The notes beneath the pieces were generated by a model, which worked only from the letters and a program-made list of their open reading frames with translations, ran no database searches and had not been told where the DNA came from. From Litoribaculum gwangyangense (lineage in GTDB: Bacteria > Bacteroidota > Bacteroidia > Flavobacteriales > Flavobacteriaceae), in assembly GCF_039543505.1 (NCBI RefSeq), contig NZ_BAABJW010000001.1:434001-498000 (forward strand): a stretch of 64,000 nt of DNA, written 5' to 3'. Shown here piece after piece: positions 1 to 7,807 of this stretch. The first letter of the stretch is position 1. Each line of letters begins with the position of its first letter. Made by a program: the position numbers and the translations under genes.

Positions 1-622
1 TGAATCCTGAATTATTGACTCCATCGGTTAATAGAATAATAACCTTACTGGTCGCTTTACTATCTTTTAAGCGGTTTACAGCAGTTGCCAACCCCATGCC
101 AATGGCTGTACCACCTTCAATAATAGTGTTGTACCTAATGGAACTTAACGAACGTAAAACTATGGCTTTATCACTTGTGATTGGTGTTTTTGTATAACTT
201 TCTCCTGCATATTCCACCAAGCCAATTCTATCATTGGGTCTGCCTTTTATAAAATCTGAAGCGACTTCTTTAAGTGCCTCCAATCTATTTGGTGATAAAT
301 CTTTTGCTAGCATACTAGCTGAGACATCAATAGCCATAACAATATCAATACCTCTGGTTGTTTTTGTTTTTGTTGACACATCAACGGTTTGAGGTCTTGC
401 TAGTGCCATTATTAATAACACTAAAGCTGTAAGACGAAGTATAAATAATAAATGTCTTAATTTTGGCAACCAAGAATTGGTTATCTTAAAACCTTTTAAA
501 CTTGATATTTTAAGTTCTGCTGTTTGTTTTTTATTTTTAAAAACATACCACAAAATGGCCAGTGGTAGTGCCAATAGCAACCAGAAAAATTCTTTGTTTA
601 CAAAATCTATTCCTTCAAGCAT
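1..622 (-). CDS. batA: BatA-like VWA-domain membrane protein (5' part only)
   Basis: The first 207 codons can be read on the minus strand; the rest lies beyond the left edge. Residues about 11-29 and 55-76 are hydrophobic membrane segments. A von Willebrand factor A domain begins near residue 91 with the MIDAS metal site DVSAS (99-103), and a downstream GGTAIG supplies the expected MIDAS threonine. This layout matches BatA of the Bacteroides aerotolerance operon, a membrane protein thought to work with MoxR-type ATPases. Its ATG shares one base with the stop of the upstream gene, so the two are probably translationally coupled in the moxR operon. Exact function in flavobacteria is not established. 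A BatB-like VWA paralogue is the main alternative, but the position next to the two-TM protein favours BatA. Confidence 0.85.
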   Translation of the reverse strand, partial: MLEGIDFVNKEFFWLLLALPLAILWYVFKNKKQTAELKISSLKGFKITNSWLPKLRHLLFILRLTALVLLIMALARPQTVDVSTKTKTTRGIDIVMAIDVSASMLAKDLSPNRLEALKEVASDFIKGRPNDRIGLVEYAGESYTKTPITSDKAIVLRSLSSIRYNTIIEGGTAIGMGLATAVNRLKDSKATSKVIILLTDGVNNSGF

Positions 623-2274
623 TATCTATCTGGTTTTTTAAGTTCAATAGAATTTATGATGCGCTGCATAATCTCGTCGGCATAAATATCGTCTTGTCTC
701 CAACTCAAAATAATTTGCTGAATCACTTTATTGCTACTTATAAAGCTTAATAACGTATATTTTCCTTTAACATATTTCTCACTGCTTTCTAAGGGATAAT
801 CCAAAGTGCCATGAGTTTTGACTCCCTCTGCACCATTTGGTGTTGTGAATTTTTCGTTTTTGGTTAATATATTTTTAGCCCCTCTACTCTCAATGGTTTT
901 TAAATTACCTTCAATAGCTTGATTAATATCTAAACTATCTTGAGCCTGAACAAGTACCGTATTGGATACTACTATTGTAATTCTGGCCTTTTGTTCAAAA
1001 CCAAATGTGTTTACTTTCATTTGACCTTGCAATTCGTTGGGGATTGGAGTTTCTATTCTTTTTAAAACTTCAGGTGTACTAATTGTTATGGGTGGAAAAC
1101 CATAATCACTAGATACCCAATCGCCTTCTAAAAGTTCTTTGCTTTGGTGCCCAATGATGGTGTCTTTTACATAATTAAAACCATATTTTATGGAAAAGCC
1201 AACAATGGTAGCAGCAATTAAAAACAAGCTTAATGCAACCGTTAGAATTATTTTGTTGCGCTTCTTTTTACGCTCCAATTCTTCTCTATACTTCGCGTCA
1301 AGAAGCTTTTCTTCCTCGGTTGGCTCGGGTAAAGCTTCTTTTACATGATCTATCTCCACATCAATGGTATCACGGTCAATTTTTGCCAACTCAATGTCTG
1401 GGGCAGATTTTGCGAATTTTACTAAATCGGCACGTTTTAATATACTTTCTAAGTTTTTAATATCGTCATTGCTTAAATCGACCTGATTACCCTCTTTTAA
1501 TAATTTTAATCGGCCTATAAGCTCATCGGTAGTGCTTTCTAAAGCTCTATCATAAACCTTTTCATCTAGATATTTCCTAATGATAAACGTCAGATCAGAA
1601 TAATAATCTTTTAAATTTTCGTTCTCTAAATAATGGCTTTCATCTAGTTTTTTTAGGGCCAGTTTAGCTCTGTCATAAGGTGGTAATAAGGCTATTTGTT
1701 CTTGCTCGGTTAATGGTTTTTTTCGCCATATAAACCAATATATTAAAAAGGCTATAACACCTATAATTAGAAGGATTATGAGAAGATATTTCCACCAATT
1801 GCTCGATGGTTTTTCAACATCAATAATTGGTTTTATTTCATACAGGCCTTGTTTTGTGGTATCTACTGCAATATTGTTAACTTCAACTTTCAGAGAATCG
1901 GTGAAAAAAGTTTTATCCCCAACTATAATTTTTTGTTTAGGTATGGTATATTTTCCGGAATCGAACTGAGTTAAACCGTATTTTTTAATTAGGTTGTATT
2001 TGTCCTTGTTTTTGATCGTATCAACGGGATAAGAATCTATCATTTCCAAAGGTGAAAATGTTTGTCCTTCAGGAAAAACCACTAAACTTGTAGTATCGGT
2101 TTCTACTTGAATTTGATACGTGATTTGTTCACCTATTTTTATTGAAGTAGAATCAATAGCAGATGAAACTTGCGCAAAAGAGAACCAAGAAGAAAAAACC
2201 AAGTAAATGTAAAAAATAATACTTCTTGATTTTTTTGTTTTAAAATTCGTAATGCACAATCCGTAATTCAACAT
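622..2274 (-). CDS. Two-TM protein of the MoxR/Bat operon (BatD/DUF4381-like)
   Basis: A 550-residue membrane protein between the DUF58 gene and batA. It has a hydrophobic N-terminal signal (about 16-35), an extracytoplasmic beta-rich region (36-158), a membrane segment (160-183) and a cytoplasmic helical region (about 195-260) resembling DUF4381 proteins. A charged linker leads to a second membrane segment (340-362) and a C-terminal domain I do not recognise. Proteins of this kind sit at this place in flavobacterial moxR-bat operons and are often called BatD-like. The chosen ATG lies 4 bases after the DUF58 stop. The first 10 codons look derived from an intergenic repeat, so the true start could be a later TTG codon. 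The gene overlaps batA by one base. Confidence 0.75.
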   Translation of the reverse strand: MLNYGLCITNFKTKKSRSIIFYIYLVFSSWFSFAQVSSAIDSTSIKIGEQITYQIQVETDTTSLVVFPEGQTFSPLEMIDSYPVDTIKNKDKYNLIKKYGLTQFDSGKYTIPKQKIIVGDKTFFTDSLKVEVNNIAVDTTKQGLYEIKPIIDVEKPSSNWWKYLLIILLIIGVIAFLIYWFIWRKKPLTEQEQIALLPPYDRAKLALKKLDESHYLENENLKDYYSDLTFIIRKYLDEKVYDRALESTTDELIGRLKLLKEGNQVDLSNDDIKNLESILKRADLVKFAKSAPDIELAKIDRDTIDVEIDHVKEALPEPTEEEKLLDAKYREELERKKKRNKIILTVALSLFLIAATIVGFSIKYGFNYVKDTIIGHQSKELLEGDWVSSDYGFPPITISTPEVLKRIETPIPNELQGQMKVNTFGFEQKARITIVVSNTVLVQAQDSLDINQAIEGNLKTIESRGAKNILTKNEKFTTPNGAEGVKTHGTLDYPLESSEKYVKGKYTLLSFISSNKVIQQIILSWRQDDIYADEIMQRIINSIELKKPDR

Positions 2275-2278
2275 CCTT

Positions 2279-3145
2279 TTATCCTCTTCTTTTAAAATAA
2301 CCCAAAAGCTTTTTTACATAGCTTTCATCCACTCTACAATCTATACTTCCAGCTCCTGATTTATTAAAGCTTTCTTTAAAATATTCTACTTTATCACGAT
2401 AATACTTGCCGTAATTAAGCCTTACTTTTTTTGAGGATGTATTAACCAACATCAATTCGCCCGTTTCTTCATCCTCCATTTGTACCAGACCTAAATTTGG
2501 TATCTCCTCTTCACGTTTATCATAAACTCTAATACCTGTAACATCGTGTTTCCCTGAGACAATTTTCATTGTTTGATGATAATCATCTGCAATAAAATCA
2601 GATAACACAAACACTATCGCCTTTTTTTTCATAACGTTTTGCATAAATTTTAAGGCTTCAGCTAAATTGGTTTGCTTACTTTCTGGTTCGAATTCTATCA
2701 GTTCACGAATGATTCTAAGTACGTGCGAACGTCCCTTTTTTGGAGGAATGTATAATTCAACTTTATCCGAAAATAAAATCAATCCTATTTTATCATTGTT
2801 TTGGGTTGCGGAAAAGGCTAAGGTTGCTGCTATTTCAGTAACAACTTCATTTTTAAATTGCTGACTGGTACCAAACATTTCAGAACCCGAAACATCAACC
2901 ATAAGCATCATAGTAAGTTCGCGTTCTTCCTCAAAAACCTTAATAAAAGGTTCATTGTAACGTGCAGTTACATTCCAGTCTATATTTCTAACATCATCTC
3001 CAAATTGATACTGGCGAACTTCACTAAAAGTCATACCACGCCCCTTGAAGGTAGAGTGGTATTCGCCTCCAAAAATGTGATCAGACAAACGACGTGTCTT
3101 AATCTCAATTTTCCGTACTTTTTTTAGTAATTCTTTAGTATCCAT
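2279..3145 (-). CDS. DUF58 domain-containing protein
   Basis: A soluble 288-residue DUF58 protein. The family hallmarks are present: the GxGxxFSEVRxYxxGDDVRxIDWN block at about 36-59, and a VWA-like fold beginning around residue 80 with a MIDAS-type DVSGS (84-88). DUF58 proteins are almost always encoded directly after a MoxR AAA+ ATPase and are presumed to be its partner or substrate adaptor in metal-dependent protein maturation. Here the gene starts 77 bases after the moxR stop and is followed within 4 bases by the two-TM gene, so it is the second gene of the operon. The family assignment is clear; the molecular role is not known. Confidence 0.93.
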   Translation of the reverse strand: MDTKELLKKVRKIEIKTRRLSDHIFGGEYHSTFKGRGMTFSEVRQYQFGDDVRNIDWNVTARYNEPFIKVFEEERELTMMLMVDVSGSEMFGTSQQFKNEVVTEIAATLAFSATQNNDKIGLILFSDKVELYIPPKKGRSHVLRIIRELIEFEPESKQTNLAEALKFMQNVMKKKAIVFVLSDFIADDYHQTMKIVSGKHDVTGIRVYDKREEEIPNLGLVQMEDEETGELMLVNTSSKKVRLNYGKYYRDKVEYFKESFNKSGAGSIDCRVDESYVKKLLGYFKRRG

Positions 3146-3195
3146 ACTTTAATTGTCTATTGAATATTTAATTGATTATTTGTCAATATTAATAA

Positions 3196-3223
3196 TCAAT
3201 TGTCAATTATCAATTGTCAATTT
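3196..3223. repeat. Tandem 14-bp AT-rich repeat between moxR and the DUF58 gene
   Basis: The unit TCAATTGTCAATTA occurs at 3196-3209 and again at 3210-3223 with a single mismatch in the last base. Each unit contains the palindrome CAATTG. The second copy touches the moxR stop codon. Short arrays of this type are common between flavobacterial genes. No function can be read from the sequence; it may be replication-slippage DNA or a degenerate protein-binding site. Confidence 0.6.
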
Positions 3224-4227
3224 TAAGGTACTTCTATTTCGTTTATTATCTTGTTGATGATGTCAACTGAGGTAACGTTTTCTGCCTCTGCTTCGTAGGT
3301 AATACCTATTCTATGGCGCAATACATCATAAACAACGGCACGCACGTCTTCGGGAATCACATATCCGCGACGTTTAATAAAAGCGTAGCATTTTGCAGCG
3401 GTTGCTAAGTTGATACTACCACGTGGTGAAGCACCGAACGAAATAAGTGGTTTTAAATCGGCAAGTTTATATTTTTCAGGATAACGCGAAGCGAAAATAA
3501 TATCCAAAATATATTTTTCAATTTTCTCATCCATGTAAACCTCTCTCACGGCTTTTTGGGCATCAAGGATTTTTTGGGTTGAAATAACTGAGTTTACTTT
3601 TTCCCAAGCGCCTTTCATATTGGCTCTCATAATAAGTTGTTCTTCCGCAATTTTTGGGTAGTCAATAACGGTTTTCAACATAAAACGGTCTACCTGAGCT
3701 TCTGGTAAGGGATAAGTTCCTTCTTGCTCTACAGGGTTTTGGGTGGCCATTACTAAAAATGGTTTGTCTAAAATAAAGGTTTCATCACCAATAGTAACTT
3801 GCTTTTCTTGCATAGCTTCCAACAACGCTGATTGAACTTTTGCAGGTGCTCTGTTAATCTCATCTGCGAGAACAAAGTTGGCAAAAATGGGTCCTTTTTT
3901 TATAGAGAAATCATTGGCTTTCATGTTATAAATTAATGTCCCTGTAACATCCGCCGGTAATAAATCAGGAGTAAATTGTATCCTGCTAAAACTTCCATCT
4001 ACCGCTTGTGCCAAGGTATTGATGGCTAGCGTTTTTGCTAACCCCGGAACACCTTCCAATAAAATATGTCCTTGTCCAAGAAGACCAATAAGTAACCTCT
4101 CTACCATGTGTTTTTGACCCACGATGACTTTATTCATCTCCAGCATCAGTAAATCTACAAAAGCGCTCTCCTTCTCAATTTTCTCGTTAATTGTCTTAAT
4201 ATCAATTGTACCTGTTTCTTCCATCAT
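3223..4227 (-). CDS. moxR: MoxR-family AAA+ ATPase
   Basis: A 334-residue AAA+ ATPase with Walker A GVPGLAKT (59-66), Walker B VLADE (119-123), sensor-1 MATQNP (160-165) and the MoxR-typical EAQVDRF (176-182). The lid domain follows to the C-terminus. MoxR ATPases act as chaperones for assembly of metal-containing complexes together with VWA-domain partners; all these partners follow here on the same strand (DUF58, two-TM protein, BatA). It is the first gene of the operon, with a 180-base upstream region shared with the terminator of the preceding lipoprotein gene. The start could be either of two adjacent ATG codons. In Bacteroides the orthologous operon is linked to oxygen tolerance; that role is inferred here by synteny. 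Confidence 0.95.
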   Translation of the reverse strand: MMEETGTIDIKTINEKIEKESAFVDLLMLEMNKVIVGQKHMVERLLIGLLGQGHILLEGVPGLAKTLAINTLAQAVDGSFSRIQFTPDLLPADVTGTLIYNMKANDFSIKKGPIFANFVLADEINRAPAKVQSALLEAMQEKQVTIGDETFILDKPFLVMATQNPVEQEGTYPLPEAQVDRFMLKTVIDYPKIAEEQLIMRANMKGAWEKVNSVISTQKILDAQKAVREVYMDEKIEKYILDIIFASRYPEKYKLADLKPLISFGASPRGSINLATAAKCYAFIKRRGYVIPEDVRAVVYDVLRHRIGITYEAEAENVTSVDIINKIINEIEVP

Positions 4228-4352
4228 TTTTTATTTAATTAAAGGCCCAAATGTAATGTCCTTGCTTAAGCATCGCAAATTGTTAAAAATTTTCTTTAAA
4301 CCTTGTTAACAATTGGTTAAAATATTAGACTTTGTTGCGTTAATTAAAGCTT

Positions 4353-4384
4353 AAAAAAAGAGCAATACCAAATGGTATTGCTCT
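4353..4384 (-). terminator. Intrinsic terminator after the DUF4382 lipoprotein gene
   Basis: A perfect 12-bp inverted repeat (AGAGCAATACCA at 4359-4370, complement at 4373-4384) with a 2-base centre is followed on the minus strand by a seven-T run (the A-run at 4353-4359). It lies 25 bases past the stop of the minus-strand DUF4382 gene, which it insulates from moxR. Confidence 0.9.
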
Positions 4385-4409
4385 CTAAATATTTTTATTT
4401 TTATCTCTT

Positions 4410-5507
4410 TTATTGTAATACTAAAGTTGCATCAAGTACTTCAACTTCTGCGGGCTCTAATGTAATGGTAAATTCTTTTGTTACATATCCGGTAGCACCT
4501 ATGGTTACTATATAACCCCCAGGCACAATACCTTCCATAGTATATTCTCCACTAGTATTTGTTACAACAGTAGTGGAATTTGTATCATTAATAGAAATGG
4601 TTGCTATAACCCCGTCGGCTAAACCAGATATAGTCCCATTAATCGTGGCAGGCTTAAGATTAAGTTCTATAGGATCTGAAATAGTGGTAATCTCTCCTTT
4701 GGTAACAACAATTCCTGATATGGTAGTTACGTCATAATCTGAGGTTTCATCAGTTGGTGTAACAACTACATCGTAAGTTCCTTCAGGAACACCCCATAAT
4801 GCGAATGCTCCAGAATCATTAGTGTAGGCTGAAATTACAAAATCATCAACTGGATCATCATTATCCATATCATCTACCAAAACAGAAACCATAGATGGCA
4901 CATCGGCAGGAACAACAGTTCCTTCTATAATTCCTGAATTTACCTCCGCACTCATATAAAGTACTGGCTTAAGAATAATATTACCCGAATTTCCAGCCTT
5001 TACAATTGATTTTTCAACATCAAAATCTAACACGAAATCATAAGTAAATCCTTCTTCAATTAATGCACTAGTTTTTAGTTTTAAACCAGATTGTTGCGCA
5101 CTTGGGGTTTTTAAATCGTATTCAACCTCGGTCTCATTTTCTTCTTCAATAACAATGGTGTTTCCATCCCCTAACACTAAACGCATCTGAGTTAAGGTGC
5201 CTGCAGGAATTGGAAATCTATCAACAAGAACTTTGCTAACGCCTCCTGTAAAATCAAGTAAGTTAATTGTTTCGTTTTGTGCATTCAATGAAATCCAACC
5301 ACTTTCGTCATCACTTTCATTATCCATTTTAATCTTAACATCAACAACTTCAACATTAACTGCTTTGTAATCACCTGGAGCGTCTACAAGCCGAACCGTA
5401 ATGGTTGGAGCCGATGCATTTAGGTCTGGAGTATTATTACTATTACTACATCCCATGCTAGATAATAATAAGACTGAAAAAATGGTAATTTTAAGTTTCT
5501 TAATCAT
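4410..5507 (-). CDS. DUF4382 lipoprotein with carboxypeptidase-regulatory-like repeats
   Basis: A 365-residue exported lipoprotein. The signal peptide ends in the lipobox SSMGC (Cys20). Residues about 35-190 form a DUF4382 domain, recognisable by the opening ITVRLVDAPGDYKAVNVEV and the closing block on deriving variables from a residue-long default. Two beta-sandwich carboxypeptidase-regulatory-like repeats follow (about 192-285 and 286-362), seen in phrases such as SGAFALWGVPEGTYDVVV and SGEYTMEGIVPGGYIVTI. The domains suggest a structural or binding role at the cell envelope; no catalytic motif is visible. It is monocistronic, with its own terminator at 4353-4384 and a match to the Bacteroidota -7 element TAnnTTTG at 5544-5551 upstream. 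Confidence 0.85.
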   Translation of the reverse strand: MIKKLKITIFSVLLLSSMGCSNSNNTPDLNASAPTITVRLVDAPGDYKAVNVEVVDVKIKMDNESDDESGWISLNAQNETINLLDFTGGVSKVLVDRFPIPAGTLTQMRLVLGDGNTIVIEEENETEVEYDLKTPSAQQSGLKLKTSALIEEGFTYDFVLDFDVEKSIVKAGNSGNIILKPVLYMSAEVNSGIIEGTVVPADVPSMVSVLVDDMDNDDPVDDFVISAYTNDSGAFALWGVPEGTYDVVVTPTDETSDYDVTTISGIVVTKGEITTISDPIELNLKPATINGTISGLADGVIATISINDTNSTTVVTNTSGEYTMEGIVPGGYIVTIGATGYVTKEFTITLEPAEVEVLDATLVLQ

Positions 5508-5543
5508 ATTTTAAATTTTAGTTCTTAATAATTATTAGTGTCA

Positions 5544-5551
5544 CAAAGATA
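5544..5551 (-). promoter_or_regulatory. -7 promoter element (TATCTTTG) of the DUF4382 gene
   Basis: On the minus strand the octamer TATCTTTG matches the Bacteroidota -7 consensus TAnnTTTG exactly, 36 bases before the ATG at 5507. No TTG stands at the usual 17-23 base spacing (the nearest is 29 bases away), so the call rests on the -7 element alone. Confidence 0.35.
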
Positions 5552-5740
5552 TACGTTAGTTAATGTGAATTTGGACTCTGCAAATTTAGTTTAACATTCT
5601 GCTTTAAGAAAAAAAAATAGTTATTATGCTGAATTTCAGGATAAAATAATTTTTCATTTAAAAATAAACTCATTTATTTTCTAGATAATAATATTAAATC
5701 TGTTTTGAGTATTTTTATGCTTGAACGAAAATATAAAAGC

Positions 5741-6496
5741 ATGATGAAAAAAACAGCCCTAATTACAGGTGCAACAAGTGGTATTGGAGAAGCAACCGCT
5801 TATGAGTTTGCTAAACAAGGCATTAAGTTGGTGCTTTGTGGAAGACGATTGGAACGACTTCAAACCATAAAGAAAGCTTTGGAGCGATTAACCGATGTAC
5901 ATATTTTAAACTTTGATGTAAGCAATAAAAAAGACACATTTATAGCCATTGAATCATTACCCGAGACCTTTAAGGAAATCGATATTTTAATAAATAACGC
6001 CGGAAACGCACATGGATTGGACCCCATAAACGAAGGAAGTTTAGACGATTGGGATGCCATGATGGATATCAATGTAAAAGGGCTTTTGTATGTTAGTAAA
6101 GCCATCATTCCTCAAATGACTGAGCGCCAATCAGGGCATATTATCAATATAGGCTCCTCAGCTGGAAAAGAGGTATACCCTAAAGGCAATGTGTATTGTG
6201 CCAGTAAGCATGCCGTTTTAGCTATTACAGAAGGTATGCGCGTAGATTTAAACCCCTATGGAATAAAAGTGGGTGCTGTTAACCCTGGATTGGTTGAAAC
6301 CGAATTTTCTAAAGTGCGCTTTAAGGGTGATGCAATTGCGGAAACGGTTTATAAAGGCTTTAAGGCATTGCAAGCAAAAGATATTGCTGAAATTATCTAC
6401 TTTGTTGTTTCCAGACCAAACCATGTAAATATTGCAGATTTATTGGTGTTTCCAACGGCTCAGGCCAATAGCACTACCGTAAAAAAGGATATTTAA
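5741..6496 (+). CDS. SDR-family NAD(P)-dependent oxidoreductase (YdfG-like)
   Basis: A classical short-chain dehydrogenase of 251 residues. It has the dinucleotide-binding motif TGATSGIG (9-16), NNAG (85-88), catalytic Ser139, and the YxxxK pair Tyr152/Lys156 in YCASK. The sequence resembles YdfG, an NADP-dependent 3-hydroxy acid dehydrogenase (serine/L-allo-threonine oxidation), but substrate specificity in this superfamily cannot be read from sequence. I start at the ATG pair at 5741/5744 because homologous proteins begin a few residues before the TGxxxGIG motif. The upstream extension to a TTG at 5705 would add 12 unconserved residues. It stands alone, 30 bases before the AlbA_2 gene on the same strand. 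Confidence 0.9.
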   Translation: MMKKTALITGATSGIGEATAYEFAKQGIKLVLCGRRLERLQTIKKALERLTDVHILNFDVSNKKDTFIAIESLPETFKEIDILINNAGNAHGLDPINEGSLDDWDAMMDINVKGLLYVSKAIIPQMTERQSGHIINIGSSAGKEVYPKGNVYCASKHAVLAITEGMRVDLNPYGIKVGAVNPGLVETEFSKVRFKGDAIAETVYKGFKALQAKDIAEIIYFVVSRPNHVNIADLLVFPTAQANSTTVKKDI

Positions 6497-6526
6497 ATTA
6501 GATTCTGCATTCCCAGAAATAAAATC

Positions 6527-7660
6527 ATGATTAACAAACGCCTACTCATAAAACATCTTTTAGCTCATAACGATGAGAATAGTTTTTATGATAAAAAGCG
6601 TAAAATTGACATTAGCCATAAAGAAGGAAAAGCTAAGTTTTTAAAGCATATTTGCGCACTATCCAACAGTAACCCAAAAAACAACTCGTACATTGTTATT
6701 GGTGTGGAAGATGAAGATAACAATATTGTTGGTGTTGATTTTTTTGATGACAGTAAAATTCAAAATCTTATCAATGCCTATTTAACCCATCCCCCCATCG
6801 TTCAGTACGAAAATATTCCATTTCCACATTTACCTGACGATAAGGTAGTAGGCTTGGTAACTATAAGAGCCACAGGTAAAATAACATCACTCCGAAAAAA
6901 CATTTGGAAATACTATGGTGGCTCGGTGTTTTTTAGAGATGGTAGTATGAGTATGCCCAAAGTATTCGACATTGAAATAAAAGATGTCAACTCTAAGATT
7001 GTAGAGGCCATTGAAAACAATGCTCAAAACAATATTGAACATACATTAAATGGAGTTTTCGATTTTATGAATAAACGTAAAGATTATAATGCACAATACA
7101 AAGTTTTTAAAGAGTATTTTGTGGTTTGTTGGGCAGGACAAAAAAAAGTGGTTAAAGATGAGACATTCTTCTCAAGAGTTGATATTGAACTTATAAATGA
7201 ACAGGTGAGATTGTTTTTTTCGGCATTAGATGAAGTGTCGATTTATATGGACGAAGATAATTTTAAAATTATAGAGTATGTTAATTTAGGCTTACAGGGT
7301 TCTAATAAATATTACCCTTTAGAAGAAACTATTATTAAATTTGAAAATAATGCGAGTTATAATATTGATACTAAACTTTTATTTGAACCACCCCAATACG
7401 ACAAAAAAGTATTATTTCATATCTATAATGCTAACAATGCTATTTTAGAAAAACTTAAAAAAGGAGTAACCCTAACAAGAAGAGAAGAATCAGATTTAAA
7501 AAATCTGCCAGCTACTTATTTAATTTGCTACCTTAATTTGTTTCATGAGGCCATTGACAAACTTCACGAAGCGAAACCTTATTTAAAAGCTTACAATCTA
7601 GAATTATACAACTTACACAAGGAAACTTTGCGAATTTTAAGAAAAGTAAAATACAGTTAA
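6527..7660 (+). CDS. AlbA_2 (Schlafen-type) domain protein
   Basis: A 377-residue soluble protein. The N-terminal 120 residues carry an AlbA_2/Schlafen-like fold signature: an acidic start, KAKFLKHICALSNS, then YIVIGVEDE followed by GVD and THPP blocks. AlbA_2 proteins are often annotated as putative DNA-binding or ATP-binding regulators. The C-terminal part (about 150-377) is alpha-helical and charged, and I do not recognise it. It follows the SDR gene by 30 bases and may share its transcript, which would end at the terminator at 7748-7793. No catalytic residues can be assigned, and the role is unknown. Confidence 0.8.
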   Translation: MINKRLLIKHLLAHNDENSFYDKKRKIDISHKEGKAKFLKHICALSNSNPKNNSYIVIGVEDEDNNIVGVDFFDDSKIQNLINAYLTHPPIVQYENIPFPHLPDDKVVGLVTIRATGKITSLRKNIWKYYGGSVFFRDGSMSMPKVFDIEIKDVNSKIVEAIENNAQNNIEHTLNGVFDFMNKRKDYNAQYKVFKEYFVVCWAGQKKVVKDETFFSRVDIELINEQVRLFFSALDEVSIYMDEDNFKIIEYVNLGLQGSNKYYPLEETIIKFENNASYNIDTKLLFEPPQYDKKVLFHIYNANNAILEKLKKGVTLTRREESDLKNLPATYLICYLNLFHEAIDKLHEAKPYLKAYNLELYNLHKETLRILRKVKYS

Positions 7661-7747
7661 AACTTAACTATAATTTAACCTATCAATTATCTAAATTAAA
7701 CAAGAAAATAACATTTTTGCAGTGCTATTAATCTTTTCTAAGATATG

Positions 7748-7793
7748 ACCTTGTTTCTCCCGAAAAAATCGGCATTGAGGCAAGGTTTTTTTT
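7748..7793 (+). terminator. Intrinsic terminator after the AlbA_2 gene
   Basis: An outer stem ACCTTG (7748-7753) / CAAGGT (7781-7786) encloses an inner stem CCGA (7760-7763) / TCGG (7769-7772). An eight-T run ends at 7793. It is 87 bases past the AlbA_2 stop and precedes the convergent aldehyde dehydrogenase gene. The unusually long, two-tier hairpin could also be the 3' end of a separate short RNA (see findings). Confidence 0.8.
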
Positions 7794-7807
7794 ATTTCTT
7801 TTCTAAA

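Noticed and set aside
5705..5740. TTG start adding 12 residues to the SDR protein.
   Set aside because: Homologous short-chain dehydrogenases start just before the TGxxxGIG motif, and the ATG pair at 5741/5744 does this; the added residues look like untranslated leader.
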